Shown one piece after another: positions 1 to 6,669 of a stretch of DNA of 13,262 bases. The notes beneath the pieces were generated by a model. It worked only from the letters and a program-made list of their open reading frames with translations, searched no databases and was not told the DNA's origin. Source of the stretch: Actinomycetota bacterium (lineage in GTDB: Bacteria; Actinomycetota; Actinomycetes; Actinomycetales; Microbacteriaceae); assembly GCA_009699665.1 (NCBI GenBank), contig WLNS01000029.1, positions 1 to 13,262 on the forward strand, given 5' to 3'. A program made the position numbers and the translations under genes. The first letter of the stretch is position 1, and every line of letters starts with the position of its first letter.

Positions 1-244
1 CAATCAGCACCGCCTTTTCGAGGCGCAGCTGTCGATACTCAACCTCGGTGACATCCTCAAGTTCGGTCGACAACCCCGCCACCCGGGTGAGCGAGACTCG
101 ATCAGCGCGATCGAACTGGTCACCGTCGCTCGACGACACTGCCTCATCGCCCGAAAAAAGCGCGGTCGCCTGTCCCGCGAGGGCTTGCGTCGGCGCGCGC
201 GAAAGAATGCGATCGATCAGTTCGTCATGTTCGCGATTAGCCAT
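1..244 (-). CDS. hflX: GTPase HflX, N-terminal part (cut by the window edge)
   Basis: This is the first 81 codons of HflX, a ribosome-associated GTPase that rescues or splits stalled 50S/70S ribosomes under heat and other stress. The visible stretch contains RVAGLSTELEDVTEVEYRQL at about residues 52–71, the characteristic start of the conserved N-terminal domain in actinobacterial HflX. The GTPase domain lies beyond the left edge, so it cannot be checked. The start is the ATG at 242–244. An in-frame TAG lies six codons upstream and no other start codon fits between. There is no Shine-Dalgarno sequence, but a TAGCCT -10-like hexamer (minus strand, 259–254) sits 9 nt before the ATG, so the transcript may have almost no leader. 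The gene is divergent from the 378–1268 gene across a 133-nt shared upstream region. Proximity to miaA also occurs in proteobacteria (miaA-hfq-hflX). Identity is confident; the promoter is inferred. Confidence 0.9.
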   Translation of the reverse strand, partial: MANREHDELIDRILSRAPTQALAGQATALFSGDEAVSSSDGDQFDRADRVSLTRVAGLSTELEDVTEVEYRQLRLEKAVLI

Positions 245-253
245 CCTGCGATA

Positions 254-259
254 AGGCTA
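254..259 (-). promoter_or_regulatory. Candidate -10 element of hflX
   Basis: The minus strand reads TAGCCT, matching the actinobacterial TANNNT -10 pattern, 9 nt before the hflX ATG. The start point would fall about 3 nt before the start codon. No convincing TTGACA-like -35 is seen at 16–18 nt, so this is weak evidence by itself. Support comes from the lack of a Shine-Dalgarno sequence at this start. Confidence 0.3.
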
Positions 260-315
260 GTGCCGAAAACAGGGGGTTGCACGTGGGCAAAAATGGCATT
301 CTGACGCAAGTGGTT

Positions 316-321
316 TAGACT
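316..321 (+). promoter_or_regulatory. Candidate -10 element for the 378–1905 genes
   Basis: TAGACT fits TANNNT and lies in the hflX/378 divergent intergenic region. Transcription would start near 328, giving a leader of about 50 nt that contains the 333–355 stem-loop and the Shine-Dalgarno sequence at 367–371. No good -35 hexamer is visible. Confidence 0.25.
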
Positions 322-332
322 TTCCAAGGCGC

Positions 333-355
333 GCACCGACGATGTGATCGTGTGC
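333..355 (+). repeat. 23-nt stem-loop in the leader of the 378–1268 gene
   Basis: An imperfect inverted repeat: GCAC then ACGAT on the left, ATCGT then GTGC on the right. It gives 9 base pairs with a CG bulge on the 5' side and a GTG loop. It ends 11 nt before the Shine-Dalgarno sequence GGAGG (367–371). It could be an RNA hairpin near the 5' end of the transcript or an operator shared with hflX. The base pairing is seen directly; the function is unknown. Confidence 0.5.
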
Positions 356-377
356 CGCATATCTGTGGAGGAAAATC

Positions 378-1268
378 GTGTCATACACCCCCCGGCCAAT
401 CGGACGCAAAAAGTCTGCCCGGACCGCTTGGATTGTCGTTGCGATTGTTGCCATCGTGGCCATCGCCGCCATCATCATCGCCATTATCTTTACGTCGAAT
501 CAAGTCGGTCCCAACCCCACGCCAACCGTGTCGCCGACACCATCGCCCACGAAGACAGGCACGGCGACCCCCACGGTGACACCCACTCTGAGCCCCACAC
601 CTTCGCCCACGGCGAAGCCCAGCCCCAGCGGTTCGGGAAGCCCGAGCCCCAGCCCGAGCGCGAACCCCGCGCAGGCATGGGCAGATCAGACCTATGGCAC
701 GTTCGCCACACTCGCCTGGTCACACACCGGTGACGCCGTCGTTCGCCTGCCACAGTTGCTCGGCGGAAAAATCAAAGGCGGCATTCTGACCTTCACCAAC
801 AACGCGGCCGACGATTCAGACTTCATCGTTCAGGTCTTCGACCAAAACGGAGACGAAATGGGTGACCCGCTGATCGATCTTCAGGGTGACTATGCCGGCA
901 CGGTCGGTTACGGTCTTGCCGCCCCAGAGATTTCGAGCGATTCTGTGCCCACCACCGTGCAGGTGTCGTCAAGCGGAAACTGGGCTGTCGAAATAGCTCC
1001 CGTCAGCGCTGCCCCGATGGGCTTTGGCGACTACTCGGGTGACAAGGTTATTCTCATCCCCGCGCCGAAGAACAACACGCTGATCGCAAACTACGGACTA
1101 ATCGGCGGCCACTTCGGCATGACGTACTACTACCAGAATCAGCTGTTCCAGGTTCTGGTGCCGAATACGGGCGGACAGGTGCCCAACCAATCGTTTGCTC
1201 TCAACGGCGTTCCCGGCGTCATCGCCGTTCTGTCGGGCGGACCGTGGTCGGTAGCGCAGCCTAACTAG
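378..1268 (+). CDS. Membrane-anchored protein with Pro/Thr/Ser linker and extracellular beta-rich domain
   Basis: I do not recognise a named family. The start is the GTG at 378, preceded by a strong Shine-Dalgarno GGAGG (367–371, 6 nt spacing). The 296-residue product has a short basic N-terminus (RPIGRKKSAR), one hydrophobic helix at about 18–38 and a low-complexity linker at about 44–97 made of PTP, SPTPSPT and SPSPS units. The region from 118 to the end is rich in beta-forming residues. There is no lipobox and no cysteine anywhere, so the helix is probably an uncleaved signal anchor, with linker and C-terminal domain outside the cell. The C-terminal half may hold two related modules, because the motifs GNWAVEIAP (about 200–208) and GPWSVAQPN (288–296) occupy matching positions at module ends. 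The methyltransferase gene follows after 10 nt, so the two are probably co-transcribed. Such linkers typically span the cell wall. A sensor or wall-associated role is possible but not shown. Confidence 0.85.
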   Translation: MSYTPRPIGRKKSARTAWIVVAIVAIVAIAAIIIAIIFTSNQVGPNPTPTVSPTPSPTKTGTATPTVTPTLSPTPSPTAKPSPSGSGSPSPSPSANPAQAWADQTYGTFATLAWSHTGDAVVRLPQLLGGKIKGGILTFTNNAADDSDFIVQVFDQNGDEMGDPLIDLQGDYAGTVGYGLAAPEISSDSVPTTVQVSSSGNWAVEIAPVSAAPMGFGDYSGDKVILIPAPKNNTLIANYGLIGGHFGMTYYYQNQLFQVLVPNTGGQVPNQSFALNGVPGVIAVLSGGPWSVAQPN

Positions 1269-1278
1269 GAAAGAACCG

Positions 1279-1905
1279 GTGAGGGAATCGGGAGGTGAGC
1301 ACTATTTCACCGAACAGCCGAGCAGTGCGTTCACACCCCGATCTATCTCGGTTCGCCTGGCGGGGCACAGTGTCGACGTTTTCACCGGTCCCGGCGTTTT
1401 CTCACCCGAACACATCGACCAGGGAACGCAGGTTCTGCTGAGCGAAGGCCACGACCTTCCCGACACCGGAACATTTCTCGACCTGGGCTGTGGCTGGGGA
1501 CCGCTGGCCCTGGCCATGGCACTCTTGTCTCCCGGGGCGACCGTCTGGGCCATCGACATCAACGAGCGCTCGCGAGAACTTACGGCCCGAAACGCGGCAC
1601 ACCTGGGACTCACCAATGTCATCGTGGCGTCGCCCGCAGAGGTTCCCTCGGACATTTCGTTTGATGTGGTGTGGAGCAACCCACCCATTCGCATCGGAAA
1701 AGTCGCGCTGCACGAGATTCTCAGCACCTGGCTGGCGCGACTGACACCCACGGGAGACGCGCTGCTGGTCGTCGCAAAACACCTGGGTGCGCCCTCACTG
1801 CTCACCTGGCTGAAGACAGAGTTTTCTGGTCGACGAAACGTCGATCGCATCACCCAGTCGCGCGGTTTTCACCTGATGCACATTGGACGTAGCCTCTCGG
1901 GCTAA
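1279..1905 (+). CDS. Class I SAM-dependent methyltransferase, RsmC-like (MTS domain)
   Basis: The 208-residue product has the SAM-binding glycine motif LDLGCGWGP (68–76), an acidic residue after strand 2 (AIDINERS, D93) and the catalytic-type SNPPI motif (133–137). NPP motifs occur in methyltransferases acting on exocyclic amino groups of bases. Together with the N-terminal GEHYFTEQP and GVFSP elements, this is the pattern of single-domain RsmC/MTS proteins, relatives of the 16S rRNA guanine-N2 methyltransferase. E. coli RsmC carries an extra N-terminal half that is absent here, so the exact target is uncertain. The GTG at 1279 is the only start that fits; AGGAAAG at 1267–1273 can serve as Shine-Dalgarno. 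It lies 10 nt after the membrane protein gene. The gene is commonly found near dapF and hflX in Microbacteriaceae. Family is confident, substrate is inferred. Confidence 0.88.
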   Translation: MRESGGEHYFTEQPSSAFTPRSISVRLAGHSVDVFTGPGVFSPEHIDQGTQVLLSEGHDLPDTGTFLDLGCGWGPLALAMALLSPGATVWAIDINERSRELTARNAAHLGLTNVIVASPAEVPSDISFDVVWSNPPIRIGKVALHEILSTWLARLTPTGDALLVVAKHLGAPSLLTWLKTEFSGRRNVDRITQSRGFHLMHIGRSLSG

Positions 1906-1932
1906 CGAAGGTGCGTGGAATGCCTCGCGCCT

Positions 1933-1957
1933 GGCGCTGCGCCGCACCGACTGTCGG
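1933..1957 (+). repeat. Two adjacent 11-bp palindromes upstream of the femAB-type gene
   Basis: GGCGCTGCGCC (1933–1943) and CCGACTGTCGG (1947–1957) are each perfect palindromes around a central base, separated by 3 nt. The second directly abuts the candidate -10 CATACT. No T-run follows, so this does not look like a standard terminator for the methyltransferase gene. They could be an operator or weak RNA hairpins. Confidence 0.45.
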
Positions 1958-1963
1958 CATACT
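1958..1963 (+). promoter_or_regulatory. Candidate -10 element of the femAB-type gene
   Basis: CATACT differs from TATACT by one base and ends 6 nt before the ATG at 1970. That is the spacing expected if transcription begins at the start codon and the mRNA is leaderless. No -35 element is evident. If the GTG at 1994 is used instead, the leader would be about 24 nt. Confidence 0.3.
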
Positions 1964-1969
1964 TGACAC

Positions 1970-3013
1970 ATGGAAGCGCAGGAACGAGTCACGGTGAGTA
2001 AACAACCGGACGCATGGAATGCCCAGGTGCTCGCCTCGCAGCCCGACCCGCACTTCATGCAGTCCGAGGCGTGGTCCGACATCAAATCGCCCGACGGATG
2101 GCAACCCGAACAGCACAGTGCCCCTCCGCGCGGTGCACGACCCGCTGTGCAGACCTTTCGGCGCCACGCGCCCCTCGTGGGTGGCGTCGTGCACGCTCCG
2201 CGCGTCTCCGGCCTGACCCGTCGCTCGATCCCCTCCCTCACCGAACTCGCACTCTCGACGGCGGACCGCCGAGTCGCGGCCTTCAAGCTCGAGCCCTACC
2301 AAGCGCACGACGATGACCTCGTGGCCGCTTTTGTCGCCGCGGGCTGGAGCGTTGGTGCCACATCACAGTACCGGCACGGTGTCACGGTCTCTCTGGCGGG
2401 ATCAGAGGATGACGTGTGGATGTCGTTCAAGTCTCGAGCACGCACCGACGTCAACGCGGCGGTGAAGAAGAATGGCGTCACGGCCCAACGCGTGCCGCTA
2501 ACGACCGAGAACATCGACACGCTCGTCATGCTGATCGGTGAAACGCAGGATCGATCGGGGGCGTTCTTTCGATCGCGCGCCTACCTCGAACGCACCTGGC
2601 GCGCGTTTGATGCACGTGACGAAGGTCGACTCTACTTTGCCTACATCGACGGCCGAATCGTAGCCGCAGCCTTTGTCTTCACCTTCGGCACAAACGCGTG
2701 GTACAAAGACGGCGGGTCGCTTCGTTCGGACAACAACTCACACGCCGCGCGCGAACTGCATTGGAAGATCATGCGCGACCTGATCGCCGATGGCTATGCC
2801 CACTACGACCTGGGAAACATTCCGGATCCCGAAAACCCCAACGAGGGCGGCATGCGGGGACTGTTTCAGTTCAAGACGGGGTTTGCGCGCGAGACGAACC
2901 TCTACCTGCCGGTGCTCGAGTATCCGCTCTCGAAGAGATTCCGGCGCTGGCAACGGCACGAATCGACGCTCGTTCGGATCATGTTCAAAAAGAACAAGGA
3001 CTACTGGTACTAG
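1970..3013 (+). CDS. FemAB/FemX-type peptidoglycan bridge aminoacyltransferase
   Basis: FemAB-family enzymes use aminoacyl-tRNA to add bridge amino acids to the stem peptide of lipid II at the inner face of the membrane. The product is 347 residues with a duplicated GNAT-like fold. Family hallmarks, numbered from the ATG at 1970, are FMQSEAW near the N-terminus (29–35), a positively charged RTDVNAAVKK segment (158–167), WYKDGGS (244–250), the YDLGNIPDP motif (279–287) and LFQFKTGF (298–305) near the end. The ATG at 1970 has no Shine-Dalgarno but suits a leaderless start. The in-frame GTG at 1994 has AGGA 10 nt upstream and would give 339 residues; both are possible. The gene follows the methyltransferase after 64 nt and converges on dapF. 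In Microbacteriaceae, whose wall is often of the unusual B cross-linkage type, such an enzyme could add a bridge glycine. That last point is inference. Confidence 0.85.
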   Translation: MEAQERVTVSKQPDAWNAQVLASQPDPHFMQSEAWSDIKSPDGWQPEQHSAPPRGARPAVQTFRRHAPLVGGVVHAPRVSGLTRRSIPSLTELALSTADRRVAAFKLEPYQAHDDDLVAAFVAAGWSVGATSQYRHGVTVSLAGSEDDVWMSFKSRARTDVNAAVKKNGVTAQRVPLTTENIDTLVMLIGETQDRSGAFFRSRAYLERTWRAFDARDEGRLYFAYIDGRIVAAAFVFTFGTNAWYKDGGSLRSDNNSHAARELHWKIMRDLIADGYAHYDLGNIPDPENPNEGGMRGLFQFKTGFARETNLYLPVLEYPLSKRFRRWQRHESTLVRIMFKKNKDYWY

Positions 3014-3036
3014 CCCTCGCGTGATGTGCGGGGAGA

Positions 3037-3110
3037 CAGACTCGACGCACTCGTCCGTATCATCGCCACCCCTGAAGGCCCGACCGAGATGTCAGCGCGT
3101 CGCTAGTCTG
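3037..3110. repeat. Long-spaced inverted repeat between convergent femAB-type gene and dapF
   Basis: The arm CAGACTCGACGC (3037–3048) is complementary to 3097–3110, which reads GCGTCG, an extra CT, then AGTCTG. The arms are separated by 48 nt and the right arm includes the dapF stop codon (3103–3105). It lies in the 89-nt gap where the two converging transcripts meet and could fold at the 3' end of either. No T-run follows on either strand, so it is not a classical intrinsic terminator. Confidence 0.4.
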
Positions 3111-4035
3111 CGAGCTCTGCTGTGCCGGTAAAGGTAAGTTCGGCGGGTCCGGAGAGCGCGACGTGCTCGCCGTCTTCCGCGGCGAACATGCGCACCTGCA
3201 GGGTTCCGCCGGGAACGTCAACTCGCCAGTTGTTCGGCGCGCCGGCGCCCATGAAATGCCGGGTAGCGAGTGCCGCCGCTGCAACCCCCGTGCCACAGCT
3301 CAGTGTTTCGCCACTGCCGCGCTCGTGCACGCGCATGCGAATCCGGCCAACAGCGTCATGAACCAACGGCTCGGCCGGAAGCACCAACTCAACATTTATT
3401 CCGGCCTCGGGCACCGGATCGACGATAGGTGCGACAGAAAGGTCAGCGGAGGCCAGCTCGTCCTCACTCGCCACGACGACCACGGCATGAGGATTGCCGA
3501 CCTCGATGGAAAGTCCGGGGCGCGGCACGTGAAGCCCCGCGACGGTCACCGTCGGTTCGGTCGGACCAAAACGCCAACGCCCCAGGTCCACCGAAAAACC
3601 AGACGTGGAACGTTGCACGTCGCGAACGCCCCCTCGCGTGCCGATGGCCAACGCCTGGCCGCCTTCCCACTCAATAAGGCCTGAAGCCACTAAAAAGGCC
3701 GCAAAAACGCGGATGCCGTTGCCGCACATCTCGGCAACGGAACCATCGGCATTCCAGTAGTCCATGAACCACTCAGCATCGGCATCCTCGCGCAACGCCG
3801 CCTTTCCCGCGGGGTCAGCAGTGCGCGTGACCTTGCCCGTGCGACCCACTGTTGTCCGATTGAGTTTTTCGGAGCGCACCGCGCGAATCAGACCGTCTGC
3901 TCCTACACCCCTGTGCCGATCACACAGATTCGCCACCTGTGTCGGCGTGAGCGGAGAATCGCCGTCAGGGTCGGCGAACAATACGAAATCATTGCCCGTT
4001 CCATGACCCTTGGTGAAGTGCAAAGCGCGCGCCAT
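3103..4035 (-). CDS. dapF: Diaminopimelate epimerase
   Basis: DapF is a cofactor-independent epimerase converting LL- to meso-diaminopimelate, the precursor of lysine and, in some bacteria, of peptidoglycan. The 310-residue product carries both catalytic cysteines in their usual settings: EMCGNGIRV (C104) and LSCGTGVAAAA (C247). Also present are the N-terminal KGHGTGNDFVL substrate loop and the HERGSGET segment just before the second cysteine. It is somewhat longer than the roughly 275 residues of E. coli DapF because of an insertion at about 53–87, which also occurs in actinobacterial relatives. The start ATG (4033–4035) lies 9 nt after the miaA stop with no strong Shine-Dalgarno, so translation is probably coupled to miaA. 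Many Microbacteriaceae use a diamino acid other than mDAP in the wall, so lysine synthesis may be the main role here (inference). Confidence 0.97.
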   Translation of the reverse strand: MARALHFTKGHGTGNDFVLFADPDGDSPLTPTQVANLCDRHRGVGADGLIRAVRSEKLNRTTVGRTGKVTRTADPAGKAALREDADAEWFMDYWNADGSVAEMCGNGIRVFAAFLVASGLIEWEGGQALAIGTRGGVRDVQRSTSGFSVDLGRWRFGPTEPTVTVAGLHVPRPGLSIEVGNPHAVVVVASEDELASADLSVAPIVDPVPEAGINVELVLPAEPLVHDAVGRIRMRVHERGSGETLSCGTGVAAAALATRHFMGAGAPNNWRVDVPGGTLQVRMFAAEDGEHVALSGPAELTFTGTAELAD

Positions 4036-4044
4036 GACTCAAGC

Positions 4045-5043
4045 CTAAGGCGCACGCGTGGCCGAGACGCGATCGAGCACGCTCCGCACCGCCGCGTCGG
4101 CAGATCCGGAACCCCCACTCACCAAATGCACGGTCTCGTAGCGCTTGAACCAGCTCACCTGGCGTCGAGCATATCGCCGCGTCAGATTCTTCGTGAGAGC
4201 GACGGCTTCGGCTTCGGTCGACTCGCCACGCAGTTGCGCCAGCGCCTGGGCGTAACCGATGGCGCGTCCCGCCGTGACCCCTCGCTCAATCCCCCGAGGA
4301 ATCAAATTGCCCACCTCGTCAAGAAATCCGTTTGCCCACATGTCGTCGACGCGCTTGTCAAGAAGCCCCACCAGTTCTTCGCGCTCCACGTGACACAGCA
4401 GGGTTTCATGTCCCAGCCAGGCCTGCGCGGGCGGTGGGCTTTGCGGTGCGAGTCGTCCGAGGTCGCTCACATTCGCACCGAGCTCGACAACCTCCAGGGC
4501 TCGAATAACACGCCTTTCGTTTCGCGCGTCAATGCGTGACGCCGTTTCGGGAGCGACGGCCCGGAGACGCTCGAACATGGCGGCCGAGCCCAGGTCACGC
4601 GCTTCGCTCTCCAACCGCGCGCGGACCTCGTCATTGCGAACCGGAAAATCAAAATCAAAAAGCACTGCGGAAATATAGAGCCCGGACCCGCCGACAAGAA
4701 CCGGGACGTTGCCACGGTCCACAATGTCACGGATGCACGCGCGGGCCTCAGTTTGATACCACGAGACACTCGCTTCTTCGGTGACGTCACACACATCGAT
4801 GAGATGGTGCGGGATACCTTCGCGCTGCGATTCGGGCAGTTTCGCGGTTCCGATGTCCATTCCGCGATAAATCTGCATGGCATCAGCGTTGACAATCTCA
4901 ACCCCATAACCCGCTTTCGCCAATGTTTGCGCGAGGACGAGCGAGAGGGAGGTCTTGCCTGTGCCGGTTGCCCCCACAATGGCAACAAGTGGAGTACCCC
5001 GCGCTTGCGGTGTTGCCTTACCGGGTGACGGAGGGGTCGTCAT
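4045..5043 (-). CDS. miaA: tRNA dimethylallyltransferase MiaA
   Basis: MiaA transfers a dimethylallyl group from DMAPP to N6 of A37 in tRNAs that read U-starting codons, making i6A, which MiaB then thiolates. The 332-residue product has the P-loop GATGTGKT (24–31), NADAMQIYRGMDIGTAK (52–68, with the conserved Asp at 54), GIPHHLIDV (77–85), LVGGSGLY (116–123) and RRVIRALEV (177–185). I chose the ATG at 5041–5043 because GAGG (5050–5053) lies 6 nt ahead of it. The ATG at 5053–5055 would overlap the miaB stop as ATGA and add four residues (MRKG), but it has no Shine-Dalgarno. The frame stays open up to 5196 inside miaB, but that extension is not family-like. The start region can pair with an upstream palindrome, which may enforce coupling to miaB. 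Confidence 0.97.
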   Translation of the reverse strand: MTTPPSPGKATPQARGTPLVAIVGATGTGKTSLSLVLAQTLAKAGYGVEIVNADAMQIYRGMDIGTAKLPESQREGIPHHLIDVCDVTEEASVSWYQTEARACIRDIVDRGNVPVLVGGSGLYISAVLFDFDFPVRNDEVRARLESEARDLGSAAMFERLRAVAPETASRIDARNERRVIRALEVVELGANVSDLGRLAPQSPPPAQAWLGHETLLCHVEREELVGLLDKRVDDMWANGFLDEVGNLIPRGIERGVTAGRAIGYAQALAQLRGESTEAEAVALTKNLTRRYARRQVSWFKRYETVHLVSGGSGSADAAVRSVLDRVSATRAP

Positions 5044-5073
5044 GCCCTTCCTCATGCCGAGCGTGTGGGCATG
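5041..5073 (-). promoter_or_regulatory. Potential start-occluding hairpin of miaA
   Basis: On the minus strand CATGCCC (5073–5067) is complementary to GGGCATG (5047–5041), which contains the miaA start codon. The 19-nt loop contains the Shine-Dalgarno GAGG and the miaB stop codon. The left arm is part of a 12-bp perfect palindrome (5066–5077). A ribosome finishing miaB would open the hairpin, which is a standard arrangement for translational coupling. The complementarity is seen; the effect is inferred. Confidence 0.45.
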
Positions 5074-6659
5074 CCCAGAGAAACGGCAACGCCTCCGGTG
5101 GGTGACACCGACGGAGGCGAAACAACGGGAGTTCCGCACGCCGCCGCCTGTGCGCGATCCCAGGCATCGCCGGCTCGCGTTCGACGCGTAGGCCACGAAA
5201 GGTTCTCGGGATGGTCTGCCAGCAGATGAAACGGGGCCGCATCGCTGACGGTCACGGTAACCATGTCACCGGGGCGCGGTAGCTGCTCGCCGGCCGGCCA
5301 CGAGAAGTGCACGAGCCTCATGTCGGCGGCCCGACCACTCAAACGGTGGGTGTTCGCGTCTTTTCTGCCCTCGCTGGATGCGACGAGCACCTCGGCCGCA
5401 TGGCCCACGAGAGCCATATTTTCTTGAAAGCAAATCTCGTTCTGCAGGCTGACGAGTCGCTCGAAACGTTCCTGTACGACGGCCTTGGGCACCTGATCAG
5501 CCATACCTGCGGCCGGAGTGCCCGGACGCGGCGAGTACTGGAAGGTAAAAGCCATGGCAAATCTTGCTTCGCGAACCACCCTCAGGGTCTCTTCAAAATC
5601 CGCCTCGGTCTCTCCCGGAAAGCCGACAATGATGTCCGTGCTGATAGCAGCATGCGGCATGGCCGCTCGAACCCGATCCAGAATTCCCAAAAACTTGGCG
5701 CTTCGATAACTGCGCTTCATCTCTTTGAGGATTCGATCTGATCCCGACTGCAGGGGCATGTGCAACTGCGGCATCACGCTCGGTGTTTCGGCCATTGCCG
5801 CAATCACATCGTCAGTAAAAGCTGCCGGATGTGGGCTGGTAAACCTGATGCGCTCGAGACCGTCAATCGTTCCCGCGGCCCGTAAGAGTTTGCCGAAGGC
5901 GTGACGATCACCGAACTCGACACCATAGGTGTTGACGTTTTGGCCGAGTAGCGTCACTTCGACAGCACCGTCCGCCACCAATGCTTCGATCTCGGCCAGC
6001 ACGGCCCCGGGGCGACGATCCTTTTCTTTGCCCCGAAGCGCGGGAACAATGCAAAAGGTGCAGGTATTGTTGCAGCCCACCGAGATCGAAACCCAGCCAG
6101 AAAACGTTGAGTCGCGCTTGGCGGGAAGCGTCGACGGAAAGGTCTCGAGCGACTCAAGGATTTCAACCTGCGCTTCGTCATTGTGACGCGACCGCTCAAG
6201 CAGTTGCGGCAACGAACCCATATTGTGTGTGCCGAAAACAACGTCAACCCACGGGGCTCGATCAAGAATTACGCCCTGATCTTTCTGCGCCAGACAGCCC
6301 CCGACCGCAATTTGCATGCCGGGATGTTTTCTCTTGACACTCGCCAGGTAACCCAGGTTGCCGTAAAGCTTGTTGTCTGCGTTTTCGCGAACGGCGCACG
6401 TGTTGATCACGACGACATCAGCGTAGTCATGCGCGGGACGAATAAAATCTGGGTCGGCTGCGACGAGAGCCCCCGACGGGTCTGACGGCACAAACGGTTG
6501 ATATCCGGCTGCTTCGAGCGCGCCCGCCATGCGTTCCGAATCATGAACGTTCATCTGGCAGCCAAACGTGCGCACTTCATATGTGCGCACACGACCACCC
6601 TCGTCGCGCGAGGCTACGCTCGGGGCGATGTGGGTGGGTTGCTCGGTCGTGGTTGTCAT
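5052..6659 (-). CDS. miaB: tRNA-2-methylthio-N6-dimethylallyladenosine synthase MiaB
   Basis: MiaB is a radical-SAM enzyme with two [4Fe-4S] clusters that adds a methylthio group to C2 of i6A37 in tRNA, acting directly after MiaA. All six cluster cysteines are visible: C34 (TFGCQMN), C88 (NTCAVRE) and C122 (GGCLAQ) in the UPF0004 domain, and C196, C200 and C203 (GCNNTCTFC) in the radical-SAM domain. A TRAM tRNA-binding domain spans about 418–480. At 535 residues it is longer than E. coli MiaB (474). The extra length includes an insertion at about 57–77 and a tail of about 50 residues with RRTRAGDAWDR followed by a Pro/Val/Ser-rich end. The ATG at 6657–6659 lacks a Shine-Dalgarno sequence; a TAGACT hexamer lies 10 nt upstream. 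The gene is followed by miaA 8 nt after its stop. Confidence 0.97.
   Translation of the reverse strand: MTTTTEQPTHIAPSVASRDEGGRVRTYEVRTFGCQMNVHDSERMAGALEAAGYQPFVPSDPSGALVAADPDFIRPAHDYADVVVINTCAVRENADNKLYGNLGYLASVKRKHPGMQIAVGGCLAQKDQGVILDRAPWVDVVFGTHNMGSLPQLLERSRHNDEAQVEILESLETFPSTLPAKRDSTFSGWVSISVGCNNTCTFCIVPALRGKEKDRRPGAVLAEIEALVADGAVEVTLLGQNVNTYGVEFGDRHAFGKLLRAAGTIDGLERIRFTSPHPAAFTDDVIAAMAETPSVMPQLHMPLQSGSDRILKEMKRSYRSAKFLGILDRVRAAMPHAAISTDIIVGFPGETEADFEETLRVVREARFAMAFTFQYSPRPGTPAAGMADQVPKAVVQERFERLVSLQNEICFQENMALVGHAAEVLVASSEGRKDANTHRLSGRAADMRLVHFSWPAGEQLPRPGDMVTVTVSDAAPFHLLADHPENLSWPTRRTRAGDAWDRAQAAACGTPVVSPPSVSPTGGVAVSLGMPTRSA
5091..5118 (-). repeat. GC-rich stem-loop near the 3' end of miaB
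   Basis: GCCTCC (5091–5096) pairs with GGAGGC (5113–5118), and GGTG (5097–5100) pairs with CACC (5106–5109), leaving a 5-nt loop and a 3-nt bulge. It lies about 50 nt upstream of the miaA start, within the variable tail of MiaB. It could influence RNA stability or the miaB/miaA ratio; no function is shown. Confidence 0.4.
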
Positions 6660-6669
6660 TCTGTGCTTA

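Noticed and set aside
245..377. ClgR operator in the hflX upstream region
   Set aside because: The Corynebacterium ClgR consensus, as I recall it (CGC-N5-GCG core), was not found on either strand; only unrelated partial matches exist.
344..753. Open frames in other phases across the Pro/Thr/Ser linker region (both strands)
   Set aside because: They are side effects of the GC-rich repetitive linker; the 378–1268 frame has the ribosome-binding site and a sensible domain plan.
5044..5196. Open extension of the miaA frame into miaB
   Set aside because: The residues are not MiaA-like and the ATG at 5043 has the only good Shine-Dalgarno sequence.
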